Part shown: positions 1 through 5,223 of the stretch, piece after piece
How positions within the stretch are numbered: position 1 is the first letter of the stretch
Layout: each line of letters begins with the position of its first letter
Origin: CAZIXN01 sp039180415
Lineage (GTDB): Bacteria; Planctomycetota; Phycisphaerae; Phycisphaerales; Phycisphaeraceae
NCBI GenBank assembly: GCA_039180415.1
Contig: JBCDDH010000125.1
Span: 1-5,223, forward strand
Length of the DNA stretch: 5,223 nucleotides
Direction of reading: 5' to 3'
The notes under the pieces: model-generated
What the model was told of the DNA's origin: nothing
The model's database searches: none
What the model saw: only the letters and a program-made list of their open reading frames with translations
Made by a program: the position numbers and the translations under genes

Positions 1-154
1 GCCGCGAACGATTTTGACTCGATGCAATCCCGTTTGAACGCATCCCCGGCTTCAGAAAATCCAAGCGCACGGAACTCCGTTTGATCTGAATTTCAAGGAA
101 AAACACCGAGGCGGGTCGGCCGGGTGGCTCGGCCTTCGCGTGGCTGCGAAGTCC

Positions 155-183
155 TTGAGCTGCCGGTCGCCCGGCGATAGTTT
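155..183 (+). promoter_or_regulatory. Candidate leaderless promoter of the HAF/PEP-CTERM gene
   Basis: TTGAGC (155-160, four of six bases of the sigma-70 -35 consensus) is followed after exactly 17 bases by TAGTTT (178-183, three of six -10 matches). Only six bases then separate the hexamer from the ATG at 190, so transcription would begin at or next to the start codon. This fits the absence of any Shine-Dalgarno sequence before this gene. The -10 match is weak and the call is inferred from spacing. The rest of positions 1-154 is non-coding, more AT-rich than the genes, and shows nothing else I can name. Confidence 0.4.
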
Positions 184-189
184 GATGGT

Positions 190-2130
190 ATGCACGGCTT
201 GCTTCCGGACACGAGATGGTGCGGTCCGACCCGGATCGGGATCGCGATGATCCTGAGCCTTTCGACGGCTTTTACGGTGCGTGACGCGGCGGCCGACCTG
301 CCCGGGGCGTACGTGCTGCGGCCGATCGGCCCGACCGACCCGACGCTGACCCACACGTTGGGCGCCCCGCTGGATTTCGGCAGCGGCCCGCACCTCAACG
401 CGTCCGGCCAGGTCGCCGCGTCGGCCTTTACCGTCGGCGACTACGACGATCCACACGTCGCGTGGTTCGACGACGGACGGGGCAACCTGCGCTACCCGCT
501 GGGTCTCGCCGGGCCGGGATTCGTCGACCCCGCCACCGGCGTCAATCGAACCAATGCCATCGGACTCGACGACGCCGGACACGTGGTGGGACTGACAGAA
601 GCGTGGGGCAGCTTCGGGCAGCGGTGGTTCCGCGCCTGGCGCGACAACGGCGACGGCGCGGTCGAGATCGGCCCGACCGACTGGATGGGCATCGACCTCA
701 CGGCCCCGGGCTGGAGTTCCACCCCGACGAGCATCCTGCCCGACGGCACTGCGTTGGGCGTCACCGGCCCGCAGGCGTACGCGTACGGCGGCATCGCCTG
801 GGTCCACACGCCCCAAACCGGCACGCGCGTCGTCGGCCCCACCGGCCCGGGGTTCGACCCCCCGTCGATCGGCCTGCTGAATACCCGAATCGACGTCGGC
901 CTCACCCGCGCCGTCGGCGACCGCCTGATCGGCACCGCCCCGGCGTGGGACCCCGACACCGGCGCTTCCCTGCCGAGCGTCATCTGGTCGGAAGACCTCC
1001 GCACCGGGCAGGTGTTGCTTTACGCCGGCCCGAGCGATCCGCGCACGCGCTACACCAGCGCGAGGGCCGCCAACGCCGCCGGCCAGATCGCCGGAACGTC
1101 CTCCATTGCCATCTCGGCCACGCGCACCGGTCGTCAGGCTTGGATCGACGACGGCGACCCGGCGACCGAACCGATTCTCGTCGGCCACGACCTGGGCACC
1201 TGGAGCAATTACACCCTCAACGACGTCGAAGCCATCAACGACGACGGCCTCACGATCGGACGGACCAGCTTCTGGGGCGGCACGGGTTTGCGGCCGGATT
1301 TCATCCGCAGCGAAAGCTGGTTCGACGACGGCAATTCCGACACCGGCCCGATCCCGCTCGCGTTTCCGGACGCCGAGCCGGGCGCGTTTCATTACGGTCG
1401 GCAGCTCAACAACGCCGGGCTGGTCTACGGCGAGTCGTCGCGAAGCCTGAACACCTCGCCGGCCACGTACCGGGAGTGGCATTGGCTCTACGACACACAG
1501 GACGACGCGTACACCGAAATCCCGCTCCCCGAGGACGCGTCGCTCGTCGCCACCACGCTGCGTGACGACGGTTCGCTGTTCGGTTTGTCGTTCCGGCCCG
1601 ACGTCGCGTTCTACGTGCCGTTTTTCTGGCGCGTCGACACCGGCTGGATCGACCTGGCCGACCGCGTGCTCAACCCCGAGGCGCTGGGCGTCGACGCGGC
1701 GCTCGCGGATTCGTGGTCCGTGGAGTTCAACGCCGCCGGCGACGCCGTGTTCACCGAGCAACTCGCCGATCCCGGACCCGAAAACGATTACACCGGCGTG
1801 CAACGCGTCTGGCTGCTCGACGCGATCGCCGTCGCGCAGGCGGGCGACTTCACCGGCGACGGGACGGTCGATCAGGCCGACCTCAACCTCGTGCTCAACG
1901 GCTGGGGCTTGCCCCGCGGGCAGAGGTCGGGGCCGTGGTTCAACGCCGGATCGTTCGGGACCGACGCGATCGATCAGGAAGAGCTCAACGCGGTGCTCAA
2001 CCACTGGGGCGACGCGGCGTCGCCGGACCTGCGCGGCGCGCCGGTTCCCGAGCCCGTCGCGTTGGGATGGGCGGCGCTGGCCTTCGCGGGCTTGGGGCGC
2101 CGGGGCACGGCGGGTCGTCCACGCCGTTAG
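190..2130 (+). CDS. Exported HAF-repeat protein with dockerin-like module and PEP-CTERM sorting signal
   Basis: This 646-residue protein probably acts at the cell surface or outside the cell; no enzymatic motif is visible. Residues 1-35 look like a signal peptide: an arginine-containing n-region, a hydrophobic stretch at 16-30 (IGIAMILSLSTAFTV) and an AAA|D cleavage site after A35. Residues about 65-545 hold nine degenerate repeats of the HAF type, each with a (D/N)(A/D)xG-x-V-x-G-like strand followed by a conserved Trp. Residues 553-608 form a dockerin-like segment, with DFTGDGTVDQAD as its calcium loop. The C-terminus, from VPEP at 619-622 through a hydrophobic stretch to GLGRRG and further arginines, is a PEP-CTERM signal, which in other bacteria is recognised by an exosortase. 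The ATG at 190 is preferred over the in-frame ATG at 247 because the latter would remove the positive n-region. No Shine-Dalgarno is present. deoC begins nine bases after the stop. Ligand and function are unknown. Confidence 0.9.
   Translation: MHGLLPDTRWCGPTRIGIAMILSLSTAFTVRDAAADLPGAYVLRPIGPTDPTLTHTLGAPLDFGSGPHLNASGQVAASAFTVGDYDDPHVAWFDDGRGNLRYPLGLAGPGFVDPATGVNRTNAIGLDDAGHVVGLTEAWGSFGQRWFRAWRDNGDGAVEIGPTDWMGIDLTAPGWSSTPTSILPDGTALGVTGPQAYAYGGIAWVHTPQTGTRVVGPTGPGFDPPSIGLLNTRIDVGLTRAVGDRLIGTAPAWDPDTGASLPSVIWSEDLRTGQVLLYAGPSDPRTRYTSARAANAAGQIAGTSSIAISATRTGRQAWIDDGDPATEPILVGHDLGTWSNYTLNDVEAINDDGLTIGRTSFWGGTGLRPDFIRSESWFDDGNSDTGPIPLAFPDAEPGAFHYGRQLNNAGLVYGESSRSLNTSPATYREWHWLYDTQDDAYTEIPLPEDASLVATTLRDDGSLFGLSFRPDVAFYVPFFWRVDTGWIDLADRVLNPEALGVDAALADSWSVEFNAAGDAVFTEQLADPGPENDYTGVQRVWLLDAIAVAQAGDFTGDGTVDQADLNLVLNGWGLPRGQRSGPWFNAGSFGTDAIDQEELNAVLNHWGDAASPDLRGAPVPEPVALGWAALAFAGLGRRGTAGRPRR
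394..1812 (+). repeat. Nine degenerate ~55-residue HAF-type protein repeats
   Basis: An anchoring glycine recurs at residues 73, 130, 186, 243, 298, 353, 410, 461 and 517 (steps of 51-57). It sits in motifs such as LNASGQVAAS, LDDAGHVVG, NAAGQIAG, INDDGLTIG and LNNAGLVYG. About 18-24 residues later each unit has a tryptophan (92, 150, 204, 266, 318, 377, 432, 480, 541), often followed by a DDG or D-rich turn. This matches the pattern of the HAF family of extracellular repeats, in which a HAF-W strand alternates with an IN-x-x-GQVVG strand. A beta-propeller or beta-solenoid fold is an inference. The repeats have diverged too far to show as DNA repeats. Confidence 0.8.
1846..2013 (+). other. 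Dockerin-like domain with one intact and one degenerate half
   Basis: The first half reads DFTGDGTVDQAD followed by the helix LNLVLNGWG (residues 553-573), a good type-I dockerin or EF-hand-like calcium loop plus helix. The second half (about 584-607) keeps the matching helix, IDQEELNAVLNHWG, but its loop, NAGSFGTDA, lacks the usual regularly spaced acidic ligands. The duplicated helix shows that both halves belong to one module. In planctomycetes such modules are common in surface proteins outside cellulosomes, so cohesin binding should not be assumed. Confidence 0.75.
2044..2127 (+). other. PEP-CTERM sorting signal
   Basis: Residues 619-646 have the three expected parts in order: the VPEP motif, a hydrophobic stretch (VALGWAALAFAGLG) and a basic tail containing RR and RPRR. 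In characterised cases this signal directs processing and surface anchoring or release by an exosortase. No exosortase gene is in this window. Confidence 0.85.
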
Positions 2131-2133
2131 ATT
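2128..2133 (+). promoter_or_regulatory. Candidate -10 element for deoC (possible leaderless start)
   Basis: TAGATT matches four of six bases of the sigma-70 -10 consensus and overlaps the TAG stop codon of the preceding gene. It lies six bases before the deoC ATG at 2140, the same distance as TAGTTT before the first gene. No Shine-Dalgarno sequence precedes this ATG. No recognisable -35 hexamer sits 16-18 bases upstream, so this may instead be chance, with deoC read from the upstream promoter. Confidence 0.3.
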
Positions 2134-2139
2134 GCCCGG

Positions 2140-2829
2140 ATGCCGCAAACCTGGACCAACGACCAACTCGCGCAAACCTTCGACGCCGCGGTGCTCGCGC
2201 CCGCCCTTTCGCCCAACCAGGCCGACGAGGCGATCCGGGCGTGCGTGGCGATGAACTGCAAGACGGCGTGCGTTCGGCCGGTCGACGTCCAAAGGGCCAA
2301 GGCCATCTGCGTGGGCAGCGGTACGGGCGTGTGCGTGGTGGTCGGCTTCCCGCACGGCACGAACCTGCCGGCGTCCAAGGCGGACGAGGCGCGGCGGCTG
2401 GTCGAGTTCGGCGCGGACGAGGTCGATGTGGTCGTGCACTACGGCGCGGCGCTCGGCGGCGACTTCGCGTACGTGCGGGACGAGGTGGCGGCGGTGGTGG
2501 ACGCGTGCGGGGAGGTCCCCATGAAAACGATCTTCGAGACGTCGCAGCTCGACGACGCGCGGATCGCGCCGCTGGTGGAGGCGGCGATCGCGGGCGGCGC
2601 GGCGTTCGTCAAGACCAGCACCGGGTTCACCGGCGAGGGCGCGAACGAGCGGGCGGTGCAACTGATGCTCGACGCCGCGGCCGGCCGCTGCCAGGTCAAG
2701 CCCTCGGGCGGCATCCGCGACCGGGCCACGGCCGAGCGGTACCTGGCGATGGGCGCGACGCGCCTGGGCGTGGGCTGGACCAGCGCAAGGGCGATCTTGC
2801 AGGGCGACGCGAGCGACGCCGCGTATTGA
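2140..2829 (+). CDS. deoC: Deoxyribose-phosphate aldolase
   Basis: DeoC is a cytosolic class I aldolase that reversibly cleaves 2-deoxy-D-ribose 5-phosphate to glyceraldehyde 3-phosphate and acetaldehyde in deoxynucleoside catabolism. The 229-residue length fits the short bacterial type with one TIM barrel. Visible motifs are FDAAVLAP (D15), the TACVRP strand with C44, VVVGFPHG (66-73), EVDVVVHYG (D96), MKTIFET (K129), FVKTSTGF with the Schiff-base lysine K158, and VKPSGGIR with K187. These match D16, C47, D102, K137, K167 and K201 of the E. coli enzyme. The protein ends in tyrosine (Y229), as the E. coli enzyme does, where the C-terminal Tyr assists catalysis. The phosphate-loop region reads RLGVGWTSA instead of the more usual GTSSG or GASxG. 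No other deoxynucleoside catabolic genes (deoA, deoB, cdd) are in the window. The gene starts nine bases after the HAF gene and is closed by the terminator at 2902-2938. Confidence 0.96.
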   Translation: MPQTWTNDQLAQTFDAAVLAPALSPNQADEAIRACVAMNCKTACVRPVDVQRAKAICVGSGTGVCVVVGFPHGTNLPASKADEARRLVEFGADEVDVVVHYGAALGGDFAYVRDEVAAVVDACGEVPMKTIFETSQLDDARIAPLVEAAIAGGAAFVKTSTGFTGEGANERAVQLMLDAAAGRCQVKPSGGIRDRATAERYLAMGATRLGVGWTSARAILQGDASDAAY

Positions 2830-2901
2830 ACAAAGCAAACGTGAGCCACCCGGCCGGCCTAACCGCCCCGCCGCCGTTGACGCCATCGGCGATGGCCTCG
2901 T

Positions 2902-2938
2902 GTCGACCGCTGGTTTTCCCGCGGTTGATTCGTTTTTT
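2902..2938 (+). terminator. Rho-independent terminator downstream of deoC
   Basis: GTCGACCGC (2902-2910) pairs with GCGGTTGAT (2921-2929) in a nine-base-pair stem that includes two G-T wobbles. Inside it, two further G-C pairs can close a TTTT loop. The stem is followed by TCGTTTTTT (2930-2938), with six consecutive T, the only T-run of that length in the non-coding DNA of this window. It lies 72 bases after the deoC stop and just before the promoter of the next gene. Confidence 0.7.
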
Positions 2939-2940
2939 GC

Positions 2941-2968
2941 TTGTGATCGCGGGCCCGACGGATAGATT
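2941..2968 (+). promoter_or_regulatory. Candidate promoter of the lipoprotein gene
   Basis: TTGTGA (2941-2946, four of six -35 matches) and TAGATT (2963-2968, four of six -10 matches) are separated by 16 bases. Transcription would start near 2975, giving a leader of roughly 33 bases that includes the Shine-Dalgarno site. The promoter begins two bases after the T-run of the deoC terminator, which supports an independent transcription unit. Confidence 0.5.
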
Positions 2969-2996
2969 CAATCGATCTGGCTTCACGAACGCTTTC

Positions 2997-3001
2997 CGGA
3001 G
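2997..3001 (+). promoter_or_regulatory. Shine-Dalgarno site of the lipoprotein gene
   Basis: CGGAG lies six bases before the ATG at 3008, a good distance for ribosome binding. It decides this start over the in-frame ATG at 3053, which would remove the arginine-rich n-region of the signal peptide. It is the only clear Shine-Dalgarno site before any of the four genes. Confidence 0.65.
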
Positions 3002-3007
3002 TGCCTC

Positions 3008-4621
3008 ATGCCGATCCGCCCGGGTTTGATCGCGCTGCGCCGATGTTTGGTGATGGGTTCGCTTGCGGCGGGGGCCGCGACGCTGACCGCGTGCCAATCG
3101 CAAGCCCCGCCGGTGTCCGCGTCGCTGTTGGGCCTGACCGCCGAGGCCAACCACCGCGGTTCCGAGATCGTCGACTACCGCGAGCTGGTATCGATCGCCG
3201 GCATGCTGCCGATGATCGAGCCCGGCACCTTTTACCACTACCCCCGCCGCAACTGGTGGCAGTGGCTTACGCGGCGGGACCGCCTCCATTCGCCCAGCTA
3301 CGCCGTGGGCATCACCCCCGACTTCAACCAGCCGACGTTCTATCTGGTCGGCGATTCGGACTGCGACGCGACCGACGCCGACATCGAGGCGATCAAGAAC
3401 CAGCTCGAAACCGTCCAACGCCTGACCGCTGAAGTGATCCGGCTTTCGCTGGAGATCGCCGCCCGTAAACGGAAGGCCCCCAACGAAAACGACACGCTTA
3501 CCGCGACGATCCCTAAGCCGCCGGAGGTGTCCGACCTGCTGGCCACATTGCGACAAAACCAAGGGGACCCGACCAACCACCGCGATAACCAAACCGAAAA
3601 CCCGCAGAAACCTCCACCACCCGAAGGCCCATCGACGCCAAAGGAAAACAACGGAAACGGCGATGATGGCGGGCCCGGCGGCGGGCAAGGACCGACGCCC
3701 GGTACCCCCCCTACCACCCGGCTTCAGCAACTCGTGCAGCAACTTGACGACATCCAGGCCCAACTGACGCTCGAAGAAGAAACCTACTTCCGGCTGCTCA
3801 ACAACAACCCCGGGGTGCTGGTCGCCCGCTGGGCCGTCGGCCAGAGCGAGGGCGGGTCGGCGAGCGCCGGGCAGATCGTCACCGCCCAAAACGACAGCAC
3901 CTCGCGGCAGGCCGGTTTCGTGATTCTCGCGAAGCTACGGATCAGTGTGCTCTACTTCGGTGCGGACTTCCGTTCGTTCATCCAAGCCACCCACGACCGC
4001 GACGAAGCCGCCCTCGAACGCCTGGGGATCACGTCGTATCTAATGCAGGCCCAACACGTCGCTTACACGTCCGGCCGGGAAATCGAGCAGTACCGTTCCT
4101 TCTCCGCCGAGTTCTCGCCGGACCAGTTCTCCTCGTTCGCCGACCTGGTGGCCGACATCGACAAGGTCCGCATCCAGGCCTACCTCGCTCGGCTGGAGAA
4201 CCTCGAAAACTCCGCCACCTTCGACGGCCTGACCTGGCGGACAATCCGCCGACCGCTGCTCAAGTACGAAGAACTCGAACCGCACGAATGGACCGCGCTG
4301 AAAAATGATCCGCGATACGGCGCGATGACCCCGTTAGGCCAAGGCCGGGGCTTGGAATGGCGACGCATCGACCACATCGGCATCTTCGATGCGTTCCGCC
4401 CCCACCCCGAAAACAAAGTCGCGTCCGGACCGCAGACCGTTTACGCCGTGATGGTCAGCGCCAAGAAGCTCTACCAACACTGGCGGTCCCAGGATTACAA
4501 CGACCTGCAACCGATCTACGTCGGCGACCGCTGGTACCAGATGATCGACCCGGAAGCACGGGGGGAAGCCGGATGGGTCAAAGGCGGCGTTTTGGACCTC
4601 TCCGCCCCAACGCGGCCTTAA
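3008..4621 (+). CDS. Lipoprotein of unknown function with two coiled coils and a low-complexity linker
   Basis: I do not recognise the family of this 537-residue protein. The N-terminus is a lipoprotein signal: R11-R12, a hydrophobic stretch, then lipobox LTAC with the lipidated cysteine at C29. The mature protein is therefore expected to be membrane-anchored on the outer side of a membrane. Residues 76-86 (YHYPRRNWWQW) are rich in aromatic and basic residues. A heptad-like helix spans about 125-156 (I126, I129, L133, V136, V143). A hydrophilic linker rich in P, N, G and D follows at about 157-236. A second heptad helix runs 238-264 (L239, L242, L246, I249, L253), so the two helices could pack as an interrupted hairpin. 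Residues about 265-537 look globular, with a hydrophobic segment GFVILAKLRISVLYFGADF (303-321) that is too polar for an obvious membrane helix. No catalytic motif is visible. The gene has its own promoter and Shine-Dalgarno site and no clear terminator. Confidence 0.85.
   Translation: MPIRPGLIALRRCLVMGSLAAGAATLTACQSQAPPVSASLLGLTAEANHRGSEIVDYRELVSIAGMLPMIEPGTFYHYPRRNWWQWLTRRDRLHSPSYAVGITPDFNQPTFYLVGDSDCDATDADIEAIKNQLETVQRLTAEVIRLSLEIAARKRKAPNENDTLTATIPKPPEVSDLLATLRQNQGDPTNHRDNQTENPQKPPPPEGPSTPKENNGNGDDGGPGGGQGPTPGTPPTTRLQQLVQQLDDIQAQLTLEEETYFRLLNNNPGVLVARWAVGQSEGGSASAGQIVTAQNDSTSRQAGFVILAKLRISVLYFGADFRSFIQATHDRDEAALERLGITSYLMQAQHVAYTSGREIEQYRSFSAEFSPDQFSSFADLVADIDKVRIQAYLARLENLENSATFDGLTWRTIRRPLLKYEELEPHEWTALKNDPRYGAMTPLGQGRGLEWRRIDHIGIFDAFRPHPENKVASGPQTVYAVMVSAKKLYQHWRSQDYNDLQPIYVGDRWYQMIDPEARGEAGWVKGGVLDLSAPTRP
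3476..3715 (+). repeat. Low-complexity coding segment (P/N/G/D-rich linker)
   Basis: This stretch encodes residues 157-236 of the lipoprotein. It is poor in hydrophobic residues and rich in Pro, Asn, Gly, Asp, Glu and Thr, with runs such as KPPPPEGPSTP and NGNGDDGGPGGG. On the + strand it is rich in A and C (AAC, AAA, GAA and CCA codons), unlike the surrounding genes. The composition points to a disordered linker between the two coiled-coil helices. Confidence 0.7.
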
Positions 4622-4751
4622 GGAACAACCAAGGCCGATTACACCGCGGGGGCCGCTTCACACCCGGACAGCCCAAGGCGACGCTCTCCAAACCTACGCG
4701 CCCAGACGCGCACCGCACGGGATCGGAAGACAAAACTCCAGCCCCGTGGCC

Positions 4752-4799
4752 CTTGCGCGCTAGCGCGCTGCGCGGCTTGCCGGCGCGCTAGCGCGCAAG
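4752..4799. repeat. Perfect 17-bp inverted repeat built from two copies of a 14-bp palindrome
   Basis: CTTGCGCGCTAGCGCGC (4752-4768) is the exact reverse complement of 4783-4799, with 14 bases between them. Each arm contains the self-complementary 14-mer GCGCGCTAGCGCGC (4755-4768 and 4783-4796), so the two copies lie 28 bp apart. A second, overlapping pairing is possible between GCTTGC (4775-4780) and GCAAGC (4795-4800), and CAAGC-AG-GCTTG (4796-4807) extends the structure. No T-run follows, so it is not a typical terminator. It could be a REP/BIME-like dispersed repeat or a protein-binding site. Confidence 0.85.
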
Positions 4800-4988
4800 C
4801 AGGCTTGTTGGCAAATCGGCTTAACGTCCACGGAGCCAGCGGGCTTGGGGGACCGGCCGCCGTAAGGCCTCGTTTTCGCCACGCCCCGCGGCCGGCCGTT
4901 TCAACATCCCGCCTCGCGGCGTATCGGCCGGGCCCGTGTCCACCTCGCGGGCGGCCCGCTCGGCCCGGCTTTCGTGCGACCCGCCGCG

Positions 4989-5018
4989 CCGCGGGCGGAA
5001 AAATCTGCGGGTCCGCGG
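4989..5018 (+). promoter_or_regulatory. Inverted repeat just upstream of parA, possible operator or leader hairpin
   Basis: CCGCGGGC (4989-4996) pairs with GTCCGCGG (5011-5018) in eight base pairs, one of them G-T, around a 14-base loop containing AAAAAT. It ends 26 bases before the parA ATG. ParA-type genes are often autoregulated at such positions, so an operator is possible. In DNA this rich in G and C, a stem of this size can also occur by chance. Confidence 0.25.
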
Positions 5019-5044
5019 CGGCGTTGGCCGATCTGCCTTACATC

Positions 5045-5223
5045 ATGATCTACGCCGTGATCAACCAGAAGGGCGGAGCGGGCAAGACCACGCTCGCGGT
5101 GCACCTGGCCGTGTGGCTGCACGACCGGGGCCACCGCGTCGCCTTTGTCGACAACGACCCGCAAGCGTCGGCGTCGGGGTGGATCGCGGCGGCCGAGCCG
5201 GGCATCACGCTGCGTTCGCTCAC
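5045..5223 (+). CDS. ParA-family ATPase, N-terminal part only (runs off the window)
   Basis: The first 59 residues are present and the frame is open at the window edge. ParA-type ATPases bind DNA non-specifically when ATP-bound and position plasmids, chromosomes or protein complexes together with a partner protein. The sequence starts with a beta strand (MIYAVIN) and the deviant Walker A motif KGGAGKTT (residues 9-16), with signature lysine K9 and catalytic-loop K14. VDNDPQASASGW (35-46) is the Walker A' region. The DPQxSxxxW form resembles small ParF-like and orphan ParA proteins more than large chromosomal Soj proteins. No N-terminal helix-turn-helix domain is present. The ATG start fits the family, where the Walker A motif lies about ten residues in; an upstream in-frame TTG at 5024 is less likely. 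No Shine-Dalgarno is visible. A ParB or other partner would lie beyond the window. Confidence 0.93.
   Translation, partial: MIYAVINQKGGAGKTTLAVHLAVWLHDRGHRVAFVDNDPQASASGWIAAAEPGITLRSL

Larger units (their letters stand above)
4622..5044. other. 423-bp intergenic region without a convincing gene
   Basis: No reading frame here has a start, composition or motif that suggests a protein, and I see no tRNA or rRNA. It contains the palindrome pair at 4752-4799, a 10-bp CGGCCGGCCG palindrome at 4889-4898, and a hairpin at 4989-5018 shortly before parA. No stem followed by a T-run is present that would end the lipoprotein transcript. A short GCGG/CCGC stem at 4646-4656 lacks a T-tract. I find no promoter I would defend for parA. 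Confidence 0.6.

Noticed and set aside
14..43. TTGACT as a strong -35 box
   Set aside because: The sequences 16-18 bases downstream (around AACGCA/ACGCAT) do not resemble a -10 element.
52..2886. Very long open frame on the - strand (944 codons) antisense to the HAF gene and deoC
   Set aside because: Its product is Arg-, Val- and Ala-rich with no recognisable domain. It spans two well-supported genes, and long antisense frames are expected opposite GC-rich coding DNA with G/C third positions. Its repeated VVEP-like pieces mirror the Trp/DDG repeats of the sense strand.
2882..2896. GCCATC-GGC-GATGGC hairpin as the deoC terminator
   Set aside because: The stem is perfect but has only six pairs and no T-run; the hairpin at 2902-2929 with its T-tract is far better.
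1713..3029. 438-codon + strand frame overlapping deoC
   Set aside because: It is arginine-rich without motifs, while the overlapping frame encodes a complete DeoC.
2696..3889. 397-codon open frame on the - strand across the end of deoC and the start of the lipoprotein gene
   Set aside because: It crosses a terminator, a promoter and two supported genes, and its composition is that of a shadow frame.
4752..4799. CRISPR array or transposon end
   Set aside because: There are only two arms in inverted orientation, no spacer-repeat series, no transposase gene and no target-site duplication that I can see.
4855..4876. GGCC/GGCC stem before TTTT as terminator of the lipoprotein gene
   Set aside because: Only four base pairs, a short T-run, and more than 200 bases beyond the stop codon.
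5024..5044. TTG at 5024 as an alternative parA start
   Set aside because: It would add seven residues before MIYAVINQKGG with no clear ribosome-binding site; the ATG at 5045 fits the usual ParA N-terminus.

Overview
The window is very GC-rich and carries four genes, all on the + strand. The first protein combines HAF-type repeats, a dockerin-like calcium-loop module and a C-terminal PEP-CTERM sorting signal. That combination, plus weak use of Shine-Dalgarno sites, suggests a planctomycete, probably of the Phycisphaerae type. This is an inference from protein architecture, not from a marker gene.

Layout. Positions 1-189 are non-coding and end in a promoter-like element placed directly against the first start codon. 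Positions 190-2130 encode an exported 646-residue protein: signal peptide, nine degenerate repeats of about 55 residues, a dockerin-like segment and a PEP-CTERM tail. Nine bases later, 2140-2829 encode deoxyribose-phosphate aldolase (DeoC) with all the main catalytic residues visible. A good rho-independent terminator (2902-2938) closes this unit. Right behind it a new promoter and a Shine-Dalgarno site serve 3008-4621, a 537-residue lipoprotein of unknown function with two coiled-coil segments separated by a low-complexity linker. Positions 4622-5044 hold no convincing gene but contain a perfect 17-bp inverted repeat made of two copies of one 14-bp palindrome. The window ends inside a ParA-type ATPase gene that starts at 5045.

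How the genes relate. I see no shared pathway. The HAF/PEP-CTERM protein and the lipoprotein are envelope or cell-surface proteins, DeoC is a cytosolic catabolic enzyme, and ParA is a DNA-partition or protein-positioning ATPase. The HAF gene and deoC are close enough to be co-transcribed, but deoC also has its own -10-like hexamer 6 bases before its ATG. I did not find a clearly new defence or mobile system. The items most worth a second look are the nine-unit repeat protein, the recurring TAG(A/T)TT elements that suggest leaderless transcription, the palindrome pair upstream of parA, and the unknown lipoprotein.
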